A stretch of DNA of 43,343 nucleotides from Verrucomicrobiales bacterium (GCA_022361255.1 JAKSBG010000390.1:1-43343), one strand, 5' to 3'; shown: positions 15,479-23,708, numbered from the stretch's first letter. Notes: generated from the sequence alone by a model not told the origin. Program-made: numbers and translations.

Positions 15479-16924
15479 ATGATTGAAATTCCGCCGTCTT
15501 CCCGGCTCGGTCCACCCGCATTGCCTAACGAGAAGGCGGGACTATGGGCCTGGCCGCTTGTCGTTCTCTCGGTATTTTTCATCGGTTGGTCGGTGAATTT
15601 GTTTTCTCCGGATTCTCCTGTAGCTGAATCGGGTGAGAATTCTTCCGAGGTTGATCCTGCGGACCTGGCGATGCTGAAGATTCAAAGTCAGGTCATCATT
15701 GCTGCTGGAACTCTCAGTCCGGCAGAGGCAGGGCAAACGCTGGAGGAACTGCGTGAGATGGGAGGTGGCGACCGGGGAATTGCTTCGATCGCTATGCTGG
15801 AGAGCTTTCTGAAAGTCCCGGGATCCAATCCCGAAAAGACCGCAGAAAATATCTCCAGTGAAGCATCAGAGGAAATGCGTGAACTCGTGCTGAAGGCGGT
15901 AACGGAAGGAGTTGAAGATGGGGAGAGGGAAGCGTTAAAAGCCTATCTTGGATGGTTTGCGGAACTGGCCCGTGCCCCGGGTCTGGACCCGCCACCGAAA
16001 TCGACAGAGATCCGGACCCGTGCGCTCGTATTTTTGCTCGTTGTGGCAAGTGTTTTTCTGGTCGCGCTGGGGGCCATCATTTTCGGCGGCGTAGCGATTA
16101 TTACGATGATCGTCCGTCAGCGTGAGGGGAAGAAGGTCTCTTACTTTGACAAAAGCGTCAGCCCACGGGGAGTCATGTTGGAGTGCTTTGCCATTTACCT
16201 CGGAATAATGGCACTGGGTGAGGTGGCGGGAGTTGCTGCGCTACGATTCGGAGGAGATTTCCAGATGCTCGTGTCATCTCCGTCGGTGCCGATGATTTTC
16301 TTCGGGGCATCTGTCGTCATTCCGTTCCTCTGGCCAATATTTCGCGGGATTCCCTACCGTGCTTTTCTCCGATCACTTGGAGTTCATCGCGGCAAAGGTA
16401 TGATTAAGGAAATTGGGGCCGGAATCATCGGGTATGCTGGTGTTGCTGTGTTTGCGTCGATCGGAATTTCGCTCACTCTCTTGCTGACACTTGTAGTGGG
16501 GTGGTTCGATTCTTTGCCGGTTTCCCCGGAGGGCTTACCGGGTGGATCCGAAGCGAAGGGCGGTCCCTCGCCCGGGCCTACCACGCATCCAATTGTGGGA
16601 TGGATCTATCAGGGAGGGGTTGTCGAAAGAATGTTGTGTCTTCTCTTGGCATCGGGCTTCGCGCCGCTCTTCGAAGAGTTGTTCTTTCGCGGGGCTCTTC
16701 ATCGATACCTGCGAGGGCGTTTCAAGTTTTTGGTGTCAGCAGTTTTGACAGGATTGATCTTCGCAGCACTTCATCCGCAGGGTTGGATGGCGATTCCTGC
16801 GCTGACAGCTATGGGAGCGGGATTCTCGATGCTACGGGAATGGAGGGATTCGCTTATCGCGCCGATGGTCGCTCATGCGGTGAACAATGGGATCCTCGTT
16901 GGTATCCTGTGTCTTGGACTTTAG
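15479..16924 (+). CDS. CPBP-family intramembrane metalloprotease (CAAX protease/Abi-like)
   Basis: The 481-residue multi-pass protein has an N-terminal helix (about 24-43), a soluble helical segment (55-175) and then a cluster of membrane helices (from 182). The CPBP/Rce1 signature is present: EELFFR at 399-404 (EExxxR), a His in AALHPQG near 432, and a His/Asn pair in MVAHAVNN near 466. These form the metal and catalytic site in the family. Bacterial members process prenyl-like or peptide substrates or act in bacteriocin immunity and stress. A specific substrate cannot be given. The extra N-terminal soluble domain is not part of the core family. ATG 15479 begins just after a short gap holding repeat copy B. 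Confidence 0.88.
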   Translation: MIEIPPSSRLGPPALPNEKAGLWAWPLVVLSVFFIGWSVNLFSPDSPVAESGENSSEVDPADLAMLKIQSQVIIAAGTLSPAEAGQTLEELREMGGGDRGIASIAMLESFLKVPGSNPEKTAENISSEASEEMRELVLKAVTEGVEDGEREALKAYLGWFAELARAPGLDPPPKSTEIRTRALVFLLVVASVFLVALGAIIFGGVAIITMIVRQREGKKVSYFDKSVSPRGVMLECFAIYLGIMALGEVAGVAALRFGGDFQMLVSSPSVPMIFFGASVVIPFLWPIFRGIPYRAFLRSLGVHRGKGMIKEIGAGIIGYAGVAVFASIGISLTLLLTLVVGWFDSLPVSPEGLPGGSEAKGGPSPGPTTHPIVGWIYQGGVVERMLCLLLASGFAPLFEELFFRGALHRYLRGRFKFLVSAVLTGLIFAALHPQGWMAIPALTAMGAGFSMLREWRDSLIAPMVAHAVNNGILVGILCLGL

Positions 16925-17031
16925 AAGTCCGTTTTCTGAAATCCACGGTTTGTTCTCGCAGTGTCTGCGTGCGAAATGAAACGGCACAAGCTTTTGAATT
17001 TTAATTAATATACATTAATAATAAAAACTTC

Positions 17032-17058
17032 TTGATAAATCAATTTCGCCACTATAAT
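17032..17058 (+). promoter_or_regulatory. Candidate promoter of the roadblock-GTPase-motor cluster
   Basis: TTGATA (17032-17037) and a consensus TATAAT (17053-17058), 15 bases apart, lie in an AT-rich island in the 232-base gap before 17157. The predicted leader is about 90 bases. The spacing is slightly short, so the assignment is moderate. Confidence 0.5.
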
Positions 17059-17156
17059 CTGAGATTACTAAAATATTCATAATTCATCGATTTTTCTGGA
17101 CTGCTGACTGATCGATCTGGATTTGAGAATTCCCAAACCACTCACCACTGGCCTCC

Positions 17157-19208
17157 ATGTCATTTACATTCCGAAATCTTTTCTCTGAAGAAGATGGAAC
17201 CCCCGGCGCGGAGCCCCCCGGCGATAGTGCCAGCGCTAGTGGTCGAAACGCTGCCGAAGGGGTTCCGGGGGAGAGAACACCGGAAGGAGAAAACCCTGTC
17301 GATTCCGCTCCCTCGGCTCAGGCAGCTAGTGCGCAGGCCTTTCAGGTAAACGAGCTGTTGCCGTTTATACCCCCCGCGATCTCTGCAGAGAGTGGAATTC
17401 CCATGGAAAAGGAAGTGTTGATTCCAATGCCCGCAGACGGGAGTGGTGACGTCTCGCTTTCGACAATTTATCGGATTGTTCCGGAGTTGTTTGCCGCGGA
17501 AATCACTCCGCTCAATGATTCGAAAGTGACGCTTCCCACAAAACTGGGCGGAATGATGGGGGAGTCGGCACAAGGTGGTGGGAGTCCAGGGCAGACTGTT
17601 TCAACGCAGAAACTGACCGGTGGGGGGACGGACAATCCATTCTGGTCACCAGGGGTGGACGAAACTTCTGTTGCAGCAAAGGCAGCCGCCCCTTCCGGGA
17701 AGCCACCAGTCAGCCAGGAAGTCGGCGGGCAGGGGGAGACGAAAAGTCCGTTTGGTGCACCCGAACCCTCCCCGGAGAACCCATTCGCTGAATTTGAGGA
17801 TATCATGCCGGGCGGGCAGGAAGTTGAGGTCTCAATTCCGACAGGATTCGAATCACCGGAATCGAAAGCCCGGGAGGAAGCGTCCGGTGAGCCGGTTGAC
17901 GGGGGAGGGGAATCTCCGCCTGATGCCCAGCCCGGGTTCGGGACGGGTGCAAATCCGTTCGCAGATTTGAATTCTCCCGGTAGTCCACCGCCTTCCGCGC
18001 CGCAACCGGAGCAGGTTGCTCCCGCCGGGTTGAATCCGTTTGACAGTGATGCGGGATTTTCGACTCTTTTCTCCAAGGAAGCCGATAAAGACAGTGATAT
18101 ACCGTTTCCTGATTCCGGGAGCAAAGAATCGAAAAGGGAAGACGATGGTGACTCCTGGGGCGCGATGTTTGATGCTGATCTGGCACCTGGTTCTGGAGAA
18201 GAAGACGCGGAAAAGCCCAAATCGGAGGCTGTTTCGAATAGTCCGGCACCAGGACCGCTGCCGTCAGGTTTTAATCAGGGGTTTGGCGATATGATCAATC
18301 AGAGCAGTGTTGCAGCGGAGTCTTTCGCGCCGAAAGAGGAGGCTCCTGCCGCGGCTGAGTCGAAGGAGGATCTACCATCAGGTTTTCAGTCCGTAGAAGG
18401 TTTCTCACCACCTGAATCAAGCGCTCCTTTTGAAGAAGGGGAGAAGGAAAAACCAGCCCCTGAGGAGCCGGAAGCGACCGAAGTCGAACGCATCGAAACG
18501 GCTCCTGAACCGACTATGGAGGAAGAATCCCCCTCATCTGATTTTTCCGCTTTTCCAGATTTCGCTCCCATCGGTGACCCTGCTGGATCTGAGGCAAAGC
18601 GTGATGTCTGGAGCGATGGAGGTGACCATACCCCTGAACCCAATTTTCAGCTGGATGACCTCGGAATTGCAGTTCCGGAATCTGGCGTTGAGCCGACCGT
18701 CGAAGAACCGGTTCCTTTCGGGGATGACGATTCCGCTGAGTCGGAAGAACCTGAAATTCGTGTAGAGACGGTAGCTCCCACTGCAGGTCCAGCCGAATCT
18801 ATGCAAGTCGACGGGGATATCAGTCTCCGGGATTTGGAATTTCGCGCTATTTTTTCTACCGATGAGAGTTTTACCCTCGCTGCACTGGCCCGGAAGATTG
18901 TCGGCCTTCAGGGGATTGAAGGGTGTGCGCTTGCAACCAGGTCAAAACTGGTTCAGGCCTCAAAAACGGAGCAGAGCAGTCTCGGTAGCGAGGCGAGGGA
19001 AATGATTGGTACGATTCGAAATCTCGCCAAACTTACCGGTCTCCCGGAGGCCCGTTCATTTACTCTCCATACTGATCGCGGAACCGTCAGCCTTTTTCTG
19101 GAAGGGGAATGCTGCGTGACAGTAAATCATTCATCTGCGGGATTCAGTCCCGGGGTGAAAGAGAAGCTCATCTTGATTGCTCGAAACATCCACAAACTCA
19201 AGGAATAA
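17157..19208 (+). CDS. Long acidic disordered protein with C-terminal roadblock/LC7-like domain
   Basis: The 683-residue protein is Pro/Glu/Ser/Gly-rich and very acidic up to about residue 555, with no membrane segment or signal peptide, so it is predicted disordered and cytoplasmic. Four NPF motifs stand out (residues 160, 208, 266, 293), each in an acidic setting, plus SGFNQGF and SGFQSVEGF near 370 and 405. The last 125 residues fold like a roadblock/LC7 domain: GIEGCALATRSKLVQ, a helix, then SFTLHTDRGTVSLFLEGECC and a final helix. Roadblock proteins such as MglB are partners or GAPs of small GTPases. The next gene, 7 bases downstream, is an MglA-like GTPase, so this is probably one of its partners. 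It is the first gene of the cluster. Confidence 0.75.
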   Translation: MSFTFRNLFSEEDGTPGAEPPGDSASASGRNAAEGVPGERTPEGENPVDSAPSAQAASAQAFQVNELLPFIPPAISAESGIPMEKEVLIPMPADGSGDVSLSTIYRIVPELFAAEITPLNDSKVTLPTKLGGMMGESAQGGGSPGQTVSTQKLTGGGTDNPFWSPGVDETSVAAKAAAPSGKPPVSQEVGGQGETKSPFGAPEPSPENPFAEFEDIMPGGQEVEVSIPTGFESPESKAREEASGEPVDGGGESPPDAQPGFGTGANPFADLNSPGSPPPSAPQPEQVAPAGLNPFDSDAGFSTLFSKEADKDSDIPFPDSGSKESKREDDGDSWGAMFDADLAPGSGEEDAEKPKSEAVSNSPAPGPLPSGFNQGFGDMINQSSVAAESFAPKEEAPAAAESKEDLPSGFQSVEGFSPPESSAPFEEGEKEKPAPEEPEATEVERIETAPEPTMEEESPSSDFSAFPDFAPIGDPAGSEAKRDVWSDGGDHTPEPNFQLDDLGIAVPESGVEPTVEEPVPFGDDDSAESEEPEIRVETVAPTAGPAESMQVDGDISLRDLEFRAIFSTDESFTLAALARKIVGLQGIEGCALATRSKLVQASKTEQSSLGSEAREMIGTIRNLAKLTGLPEARSFTLHTDRGTVSLFLEGECCVTVNHSSAGFSPGVKEKLILIARNIHKLKE

Positions 19209-19215
19209 AACAAAG

Positions 19216-19845
19216 ATGGCTTTGATTCATCACGAGCGGGACGAAATTCATTTTAAAGTCGTTTATTGCGGCCCGCCTCTTGGCGGAAAAACGACTAATA
19301 TTCACTACATTCATCGTCGTTTGGATCCGAGGTGGCGTGGGGACATGGTCTCAATTGCGACTGAGCAGAATCGCACGATCTCTTTCGACTTTCTTCCCGT
19401 CGAAGCGGCAGAGATCAATGGATACCGGGTAAGAGTCCAGTTGTACACAGTACCGGGTCAGGAAGTGATGAGGGAAACGCGGAAGGCAGTGCTCGCCGGA
19501 GCCGATGCGGTTGTATTTGTGGCGGATTCAGCTCCCGGAAGACTGGAGTCAAACCGCAGGGCATTGGACGACACATACTCGTGTCTTCGTGAAAACCGCA
19601 TTGCGCCCGAAACCATTCCGTTTGTGTTTCAATTTAACAAAAGAGATCTCGTTAATGCAACGCCGCCTGCAGTTCTCGATGAGGTGCTCGAGGTGACGTC
19701 CCCGAGTTTTCTCAGTTGCGCCTCTACCGGATATCAGATCTTTGCGACGCTGGATTGGACCACCCGGCAGGTCATCAAAGGATTTCGCCGCTCTATCGTT
19801 TCAAAAAACAGCCATCGACGAGCCGCTATTGAAGCGGTAGTATGA
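19216..19845 (+). CDS. MglA-like small GTPase
   Basis: The 209-residue Ras-like GTPase is close in layout to Myxococcus MglA. It has the P-loop YCGPPLGGKTT (17-27), Arg53 in the ATEQNRT stretch at the position of MglA's intrinsic arginine finger, TVPGQ with Gln82 at the MglA catalytic glutamine position, VVFVADS, and NKRD (141-144) for guanine recognition. The residue numbering matches MglA as I recall it. Position 21 is Pro where MglA has Gly. MglA switches between polar GTP-bound and diffuse GDP-bound states and recruits motility machinery. The start is ATG 19216, not the earlier in-frame TTG at 19177 that overlaps the preceding gene. It is flanked by two roadblock proteins, the usual regulators. 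Confidence 0.9.
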   Translation: MALIHHERDEIHFKVVYCGPPLGGKTTNIHYIHRRLDPRWRGDMVSIATEQNRTISFDFLPVEAAEINGYRVRVQLYTVPGQEVMRETRKAVLAGADAVVFVADSAPGRLESNRRALDDTYSCLRENRIAPETIPFVFQFNKRDLVNATPPAVLDEVLEVTSPSFLSCASTGYQIFATLDWTTRQVIKGFRRSIVSKNSHRRAAIEAVV

Positions 19846-19874
19846 GGGTGTTTTGAATACGGTTGGAGTTTTTC

Positions 19875-21344
19875 ATGGAAAAGGAAGAGCAGAATGACGG
19901 GGATGTTTCCCCGGCGGTACCATTGGAGATTAGCGCAGAACTGGTAACACAGGTCGACGACCAGTTGCGAGACTTTGCTGAGGATGCGGAACTGGAAACG
20001 GCTTTGGTTGTCGATCAAAGCGGAGCAGTGGTATCAGGAATTTCATCAGAAGAGGAAGTTACGATTGAGGTGATTTCGGCACTTGTCGCTGGTGCCTGTG
20101 GAGCGATGCGGGCTTTGGTATCTGAGCTGGGGGAGACAAGTGGTATCGAAAGTTTCCATCAGGGCGAGAACCGGGTTGTGTACCTGAGTGAAATCATTCA
20201 CCGGTTTGTACTGGTGGGGGTTTGCAGAGCGGGAACTCCGGTTGGAGTGATTCGGGAAACCGCAAACCAGATCAAGCCGGCACTTGTTGACCTGTTGGTT
20301 GATTTGGAAGTTCCCGAGCTGCCGGCGGATCCGGATCCTCCGAAGCGATCCTTCCGACGAATAACAGCGAGCGCTGCATCGGTTGCAGCGATGCGGGAAA
20401 CTCCATTTACGCAGGAGGAAGAAATTGTTGAGGGTGTCCGTGAAGAATCGGAAGCGAAGGAGGCTCTCGAGGAGCCGGAGGAGGAAGTGGCAGAAAAGAG
20501 TGGAGGGGGACACGACATCGAAAGGGAAGGCGACGCGGAGGATCCTCCCGGCTCGGAAGAGGTTGAAAGGATGAAGGAGGAGGTGGTTTCATCCGAAGAT
20601 GCCGTAGATAAATTAGAAGAGCAGGGGGTGGAGAACGAGTCATTCCTCGAAGAACCGGAACCGTTTGTTGAAGAACCGGAACCGTTTGTTGAAGAACCGG
20701 AGCCGCCTGTTGAAGGGCCGGAACTGTCTGTTGAAGAACCGGAGCCGCCTGTTGAAGAGGCTGAGCCAGTCATTGAAATTCTTGACTTTGGCGAGCCGGA
20801 GATCGTAATCGAAAGTTCCGTTTCAGGGACTTCGGAGGAGGTTTCAGAGTCGATCTTCGAAATGGCCGATGAATCGGATACTGAGTCGACGGGGGTGGAC
20901 GAATCGCAGACGTCCCTTTCGGAAACAGCAGATTCAATCTTTGAGCTGGAATCCGAACCGGCGGAGGGAATATCAGATACAGGCGATTCTCCAGGAATTT
21001 TTGAGGTGGATGAGGAAGATTCGTCCTTAAGGGAACCATCCGGGGAGAGGGAGGGGGCGCTTGAGTCCAATTCAGTTCCTTCGGATTTTTCGAATATTCC
21101 GGGCGCGATTGAATCCGTCCCCGAGACTCATCCTGAGAATATCTTTGAATTAGAAGAAGAATCCGTTGAAGAGGAGTATATGCCGCTGGAGGAGGTGAAA
21201 CGACCTGTGGAGGAGTCTGTTGCCCCCGATATTTTTGAAATCGATGAGGAGGAAACAGATACCGTTGATTCACCCGCGGAGGATTCAGGACAAGAGGAAG
21301 AGCAGGAGCAGGAGGGCGGAATCTCCAGGCCTCAATATTTTTAA
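19875..21344 (+). CDS. Roadblock/LC7 (MglB-like) protein with long acidic repeat tail
   Basis: The protein is 489 residues from ATG 19875, which has GGAG six bases upstream; an earlier TTG at 19863 is less likely. Residues 15-140 form a roadblock/LC7 domain: VDDQLRDFAEDAELETALVV, DQSGAVVSG, a helix with ALVAGACGAMRALVSELGE, then RFVLVGVCRAGTPVGVIRE. The remaining 350 residues are acidic and predicted disordered. They contain six 7-residue EEPEPxV units (about 259-300) and five IFE(M/L/V/I) motifs at 327, 355, 375, 423 and 453, each followed by acidic residues. The domain is the likely MglB-type partner of the GTPase 29 bases upstream. The repeated motifs look like multivalent docking sites. 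Confidence 0.82.
   Translation: MEKEEQNDGDVSPAVPLEISAELVTQVDDQLRDFAEDAELETALVVDQSGAVVSGISSEEEVTIEVISALVAGACGAMRALVSELGETSGIESFHQGENRVVYLSEIIHRFVLVGVCRAGTPVGVIRETANQIKPALVDLLVDLEVPELPADPDPPKRSFRRITASAASVAAMRETPFTQEEEIVEGVREESEAKEALEEPEEEVAEKSGGGHDIEREGDAEDPPGSEEVERMKEEVVSSEDAVDKLEEQGVENESFLEEPEPFVEEPEPFVEEPEPPVEGPELSVEEPEPPVEEAEPVIEILDFGEPEIVIESSVSGTSEEVSESIFEMADESDTESTGVDESQTSLSETADSIFELESEPAEGISDTGDSPGIFEVDEEDSSLREPSGEREGALESNSVPSDFSNIPGAIESVPETHPENIFELEEESVEEEYMPLEEVKRPVEESVAPDIFEIDEEETDTVDSPAEDSGQEEEQEQEGGISRPQYF
20649..20774 (+). repeat. Six tandem 21-base units coding EEPEPxV
   Basis: Units begin at 20649, 20670, 20691, 20712, 20733 and 20754. The first two are identical at the base level and the third and fifth are identical to each other, so recent slippage or unequal exchange is likely. 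The frame is kept because the unit is 7 codons. Copy number may vary between strains. Confidence 0.9.
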
Positions 21345-21467
21345 ATCTACACTGATCCCAGCCGGGAAAATTCCCACTTTTCCCGATTCCGGGGCTATGG
21401 TAAGAGGTTCAAAGATTCAGAAGCGGCGAATCGAAGCCGTGCCCAATCGCAACACATCTCATAAGCA

Positions 21468-22139
21468 ATGGATTTAATCACCAAAGGCGGGCCTCTCATG
21501 TGGCTTCTGCTCGGTTGCTCGATCATCGCGATAGCTATCTTTCTGGAGCGACTTTTCTACTTTCATCGTGCTAGAATCGATGTCGGTGATTTGATGTTCG
21601 GTTTGCGTAACCTCATCAAAAACAAGGCTTATGCCGAGGCTCTTTCTGAGTGTGCGGCAACTCCCGGTCCCGTGGCACGGGTCATTCATTCTGCTATTCG
21701 TCGCTATTCTTCTCCCAGAAGCGAACTGAAAGAAATTGTTCAGGAAAGCGGCCAGTTGGAGGTTCCAAAACTGGAGAAGCATCTCGCCGTTCTGCTGACC
21801 GTAGCCTACATCGCTCCTCTTATCGGACTACTGGGATCGGTGCTTGGTTTGGTTGATACCTTTGTTCAAATCAATGCGGTCGGTGGATTTGCTACCGTTT
21901 CCGAAATCTCTCAGGGAGTTTACGAGGCCCTGATTACATCGGCAGCAGGCCTCATGGTGGCCATCCCGGCATTTGTCTTTTATTCCCACCTTCGGGCTTA
22001 CGCGAAAAACATCATGCATGACATGGAAAGCGCCGGTATTGAAATCGTGAATGCGATTTGTGATTTTCGGAATGCTCCGACTGATATCATATCAATCCGT
22101 CCGGATTCGAAGGAAGATGCGGCTGAAGAAAACGGGTAG
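21468..22139 (+). CDS. ExbB/TolQ/MotA-family proton channel protein
   Basis: The 223-residue protein has the ExbB/TolQ plan: an N-terminal membrane helix (about 8-27), a cytoplasmic helical domain, then two helices around 105-130 (VAYIAPLIGLLGSVLGLVDTF) and 145-170 (VYEALITSAAGLMVAIPAFVFY). The GLLGSVLGL and TSAAGL segments include the small and Thr residues lining the proton path in the family. With ExbD it forms the stator-like motor that harvests proton motive force for a partner protein. It lies 123 bases after the roadblock gene and 3 bases before exbD. Sequence alone does not separate ExbB, TolQ and AglR roles. Confidence 0.92.
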   Translation: MDLITKGGPLMWLLLGCSIIAIAIFLERLFYFHRARIDVGDLMFGLRNLIKNKAYAEALSECAATPGPVARVIHSAIRRYSSPRSELKEIVQESGQLEVPKLEKHLAVLLTVAYIAPLIGLLGSVLGLVDTFVQINAVGGFATVSEISQGVYEALITSAAGLMVAIPAFVFYSHLRAYAKNIMHDMESAGIEIVNAICDFRNAPTDIISIRPDSKEDAAEENG

Positions 22140-22142
22140 CCT

Positions 22143-22592
22143 GTGAATTGCTCTGGCAATTCAATCAATAAGAACTGGAATTTCCAATTGAAACTGGAAT
22201 CAACATTGGGCGACCGGGCCGGGATGCTCTACACGGGGCCGCTTGTCGATGTCATATTGTTGCTTTTGATCTTCTTCCTCTTCGGATCAAACTTCGTTCT
22301 GAAATCCGGCGTCGAAGTTAAGTTGCCGCTCTCGAATTCGGTGCTCCCGGCTGCGGAGGACGCGCATATCATTACGCTGATACCGGAGGACTCATCTGAA
22401 TTCTATTTCAACGACGAGCGTGTCGATCTTGCTGGACTTGAATCAAGGCTTGATGCCGCATTCACAAGATCGAAAGAGGTCATTCTCCTCGCGGATAAGT
22501 CCATTGACTACGGAACTGTCATGGAAGTTTCTCAACTTGTTTTGCGAAGAGGATTTGAAGTTTCGTTCGCGACGCAAGAAGAAGGGCTCTGA
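22143..22592 (+). CDS. ExbD/TolR-family protein
   Basis: The 149-residue protein starts with GTG three bases after exbB. It has a cytoplasmic N-terminus, one membrane helix with the essential Asp (GPLVDVILLLLIFFLFGSN) and a periplasmic C-terminal domain with the ExbD pattern (LPLSNSV, then EVILLADKSIDYGTVMEVSQ and a final strand). The Asp in LVDV is the proton-carrying residue of the family. It partners with ExbB and the TonB-like protein encoded one base downstream. The N-terminal stretch before the helix is longer than in typical ExbD. Confidence 0.92.
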   Translation: MNCSGNSINKNWNFQLKLESTLGDRAGMLYTGPLVDVILLLLIFFLFGSNFVLKSGVEVKLPLSNSVLPAAEDAHIITLIPEDSSEFYFNDERVDLAGLESRLDAAFTRSKEVILLADKSIDYGTVMEVSQLVLRRGFEVSFATQEEGL

Positions 22593-22593
22593 G

Positions 22594-23358
22594 ATGCGGA
22601 ATACTTTTTTCACAAAGCACTTGGTGCACGGGGAAGGTGAAAAAGATCCCGAAATGGATTCGGTTTTCAACTGGACGAAAAATCAACGGGCCTGGATGTA
22701 CCTGACCGGGTTTTTGTTTTTTTCGCTTATTATTCACGGAGCGGGATTCTATCTTTTCAAAGTGGTTTACCCGGCGCCGACCCGCATTGAAGCGAAAGGC
22801 GAGTCGATAACATTGATGGATCCGACTGATCCGGGTGTGCGAGCTTTGATGAAACGGATTGAAGACCGGACCGTTTTTTTATTTCCCCCTTCAAAGGATG
22901 CCGGAATCCGCGTGGAAATCGGAGAAGGTGATGTCCGGTATAGTCCTTCCTATCGGGATGCAAACCTTGAATTGAAGCAGCCCAGCTATCCCTGGAGTCT
23001 TCCACCTGCAATAGATACCGTCATGCCGCCTGCCGGTCTGAACGCTCCGCAACCACGATTTGACGTTGCCTTTCTGGGCGCAATATCAGAATGTAAAGTC
23101 GCTCCCTGGTCGATACTCCAGGATTATCTGGAGCAGTTAGATGCCCTTCCCTCTCTTTCAGTGAAGCTCTCTGTATTGCGTGACGGGACTGTTGCTGTGG
23201 CCGGTGTGGAGGGGGATATGTCGGAAAGTGACCGAAAGAAATTTGCCGATGTCGTGGAGACTACGTTGCGCTTTCTACCCGTGGATGATCCAGTAGAAGG
23301 GCGAATCAGGATTCAGAAAAAGCCCGGCAGATCTTCGCAAATGATTGAATCCGAGTAA
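22594..23358 (+). CDS. TonB-like single-pass protein
   Basis: The protein is 254 residues from ATG 22594, one base after the exbD stop. Its cytoplasmic N-terminus of about 35 residues leads to one membrane helix (MYLTGFLFFSLIIHGAGFYLF) followed by a periplasmic region with scattered prolines. The C-terminal 80 residues (LSVKLSVLRDGTVAVAGVEG ... TTLRFLPVDDPVEGRIRIQK) resemble the beta-alpha-beta TonB/TolA C-terminal fold, where DGTV is typical. It most likely receives energy from ExbB/ExbD and transmits it across the periplasm. It lacks the usual long Pro-Lys/Pro-Glu spacer, so its reach may be short. It could alternatively be a third motor subunit. Confidence 0.72.
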   Translation: MRNTFFTKHLVHGEGEKDPEMDSVFNWTKNQRAWMYLTGFLFFSLIIHGAGFYLFKVVYPAPTRIEAKGESITLMDPTDPGVRALMKRIEDRTVFLFPPSKDAGIRVEIGEGDVRYSPSYRDANLELKQPSYPWSLPPAIDTVMPPAGLNAPQPRFDVAFLGAISECKVAPWSILQDYLEQLDALPSLSVKLSVLRDGTVAVAGVEGDMSESDRKKFADVVETTLRFLPVDDPVEGRIRIQKKPGRSSQMIESE

Positions 23359-23369
23359 TTTTAAATACC

Positions 23370-23609
23370 ATGTTTCCTGTCACCCTTGATGGAATGATTG
23401 CAGTGTTTCTCGCGATTATTCTCTGTTCTGTCTTCTTTGCCTGGGTGGCAGCCGAAGTTTTCCAGAAAGGTCGTGAGAACCGGAGAAGGAAATACTTCGT
23501 TATCTACAATATTTGCGATCACGTTTTTGAAGATCCTTCAGAACATGATCTCGCGGAGTGTCCCCGCTGCGGGGCAATGAATGAGAGGGAGAAGGTTATC
23601 GAAATTTGA
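23370..23609 (+). CDS. Small membrane protein with C-terminal rubredoxin-like zinc ribbon
   Basis: The 79-residue protein has an N-terminal membrane helix (about 8-30), a basic stretch (KGRENRRRK) and a compact metal site: Cys in YNICDHVFED and CPRCG near residue 66, with His residues nearby. It lies 11 bases after the TonB-like gene on the same strand, so it belongs to the motor cluster by position. A cytoplasmic ribbon tethered to the membrane next to the motor is the likely arrangement. Function unknown. Confidence 0.75.
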   Translation: MFPVTLDGMIAVFLAIILCSVFFAWVAAEVFQKGRENRRRKYFVIYNICDHVFEDPSEHDLAECPRCGAMNEREKVIEI

Positions 23610-23708
23610 GGTCGGGAATCATTCTTTCACCTTCAAATTTCACACGAGAAATCGCCTTGCAATGGACGTTAAGCGCGGTGAGTTTGCGGCTAATTTTACC
23701 TACGAAAC

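Noticed and set aside
19177-19215. TTG start for the GTPase at 19177
   Set aside because: It overlaps the upstream gene by 32 bases and adds residues not found in MglA-type proteins; ATG 19216 aligns exactly with the MglA N-terminus.
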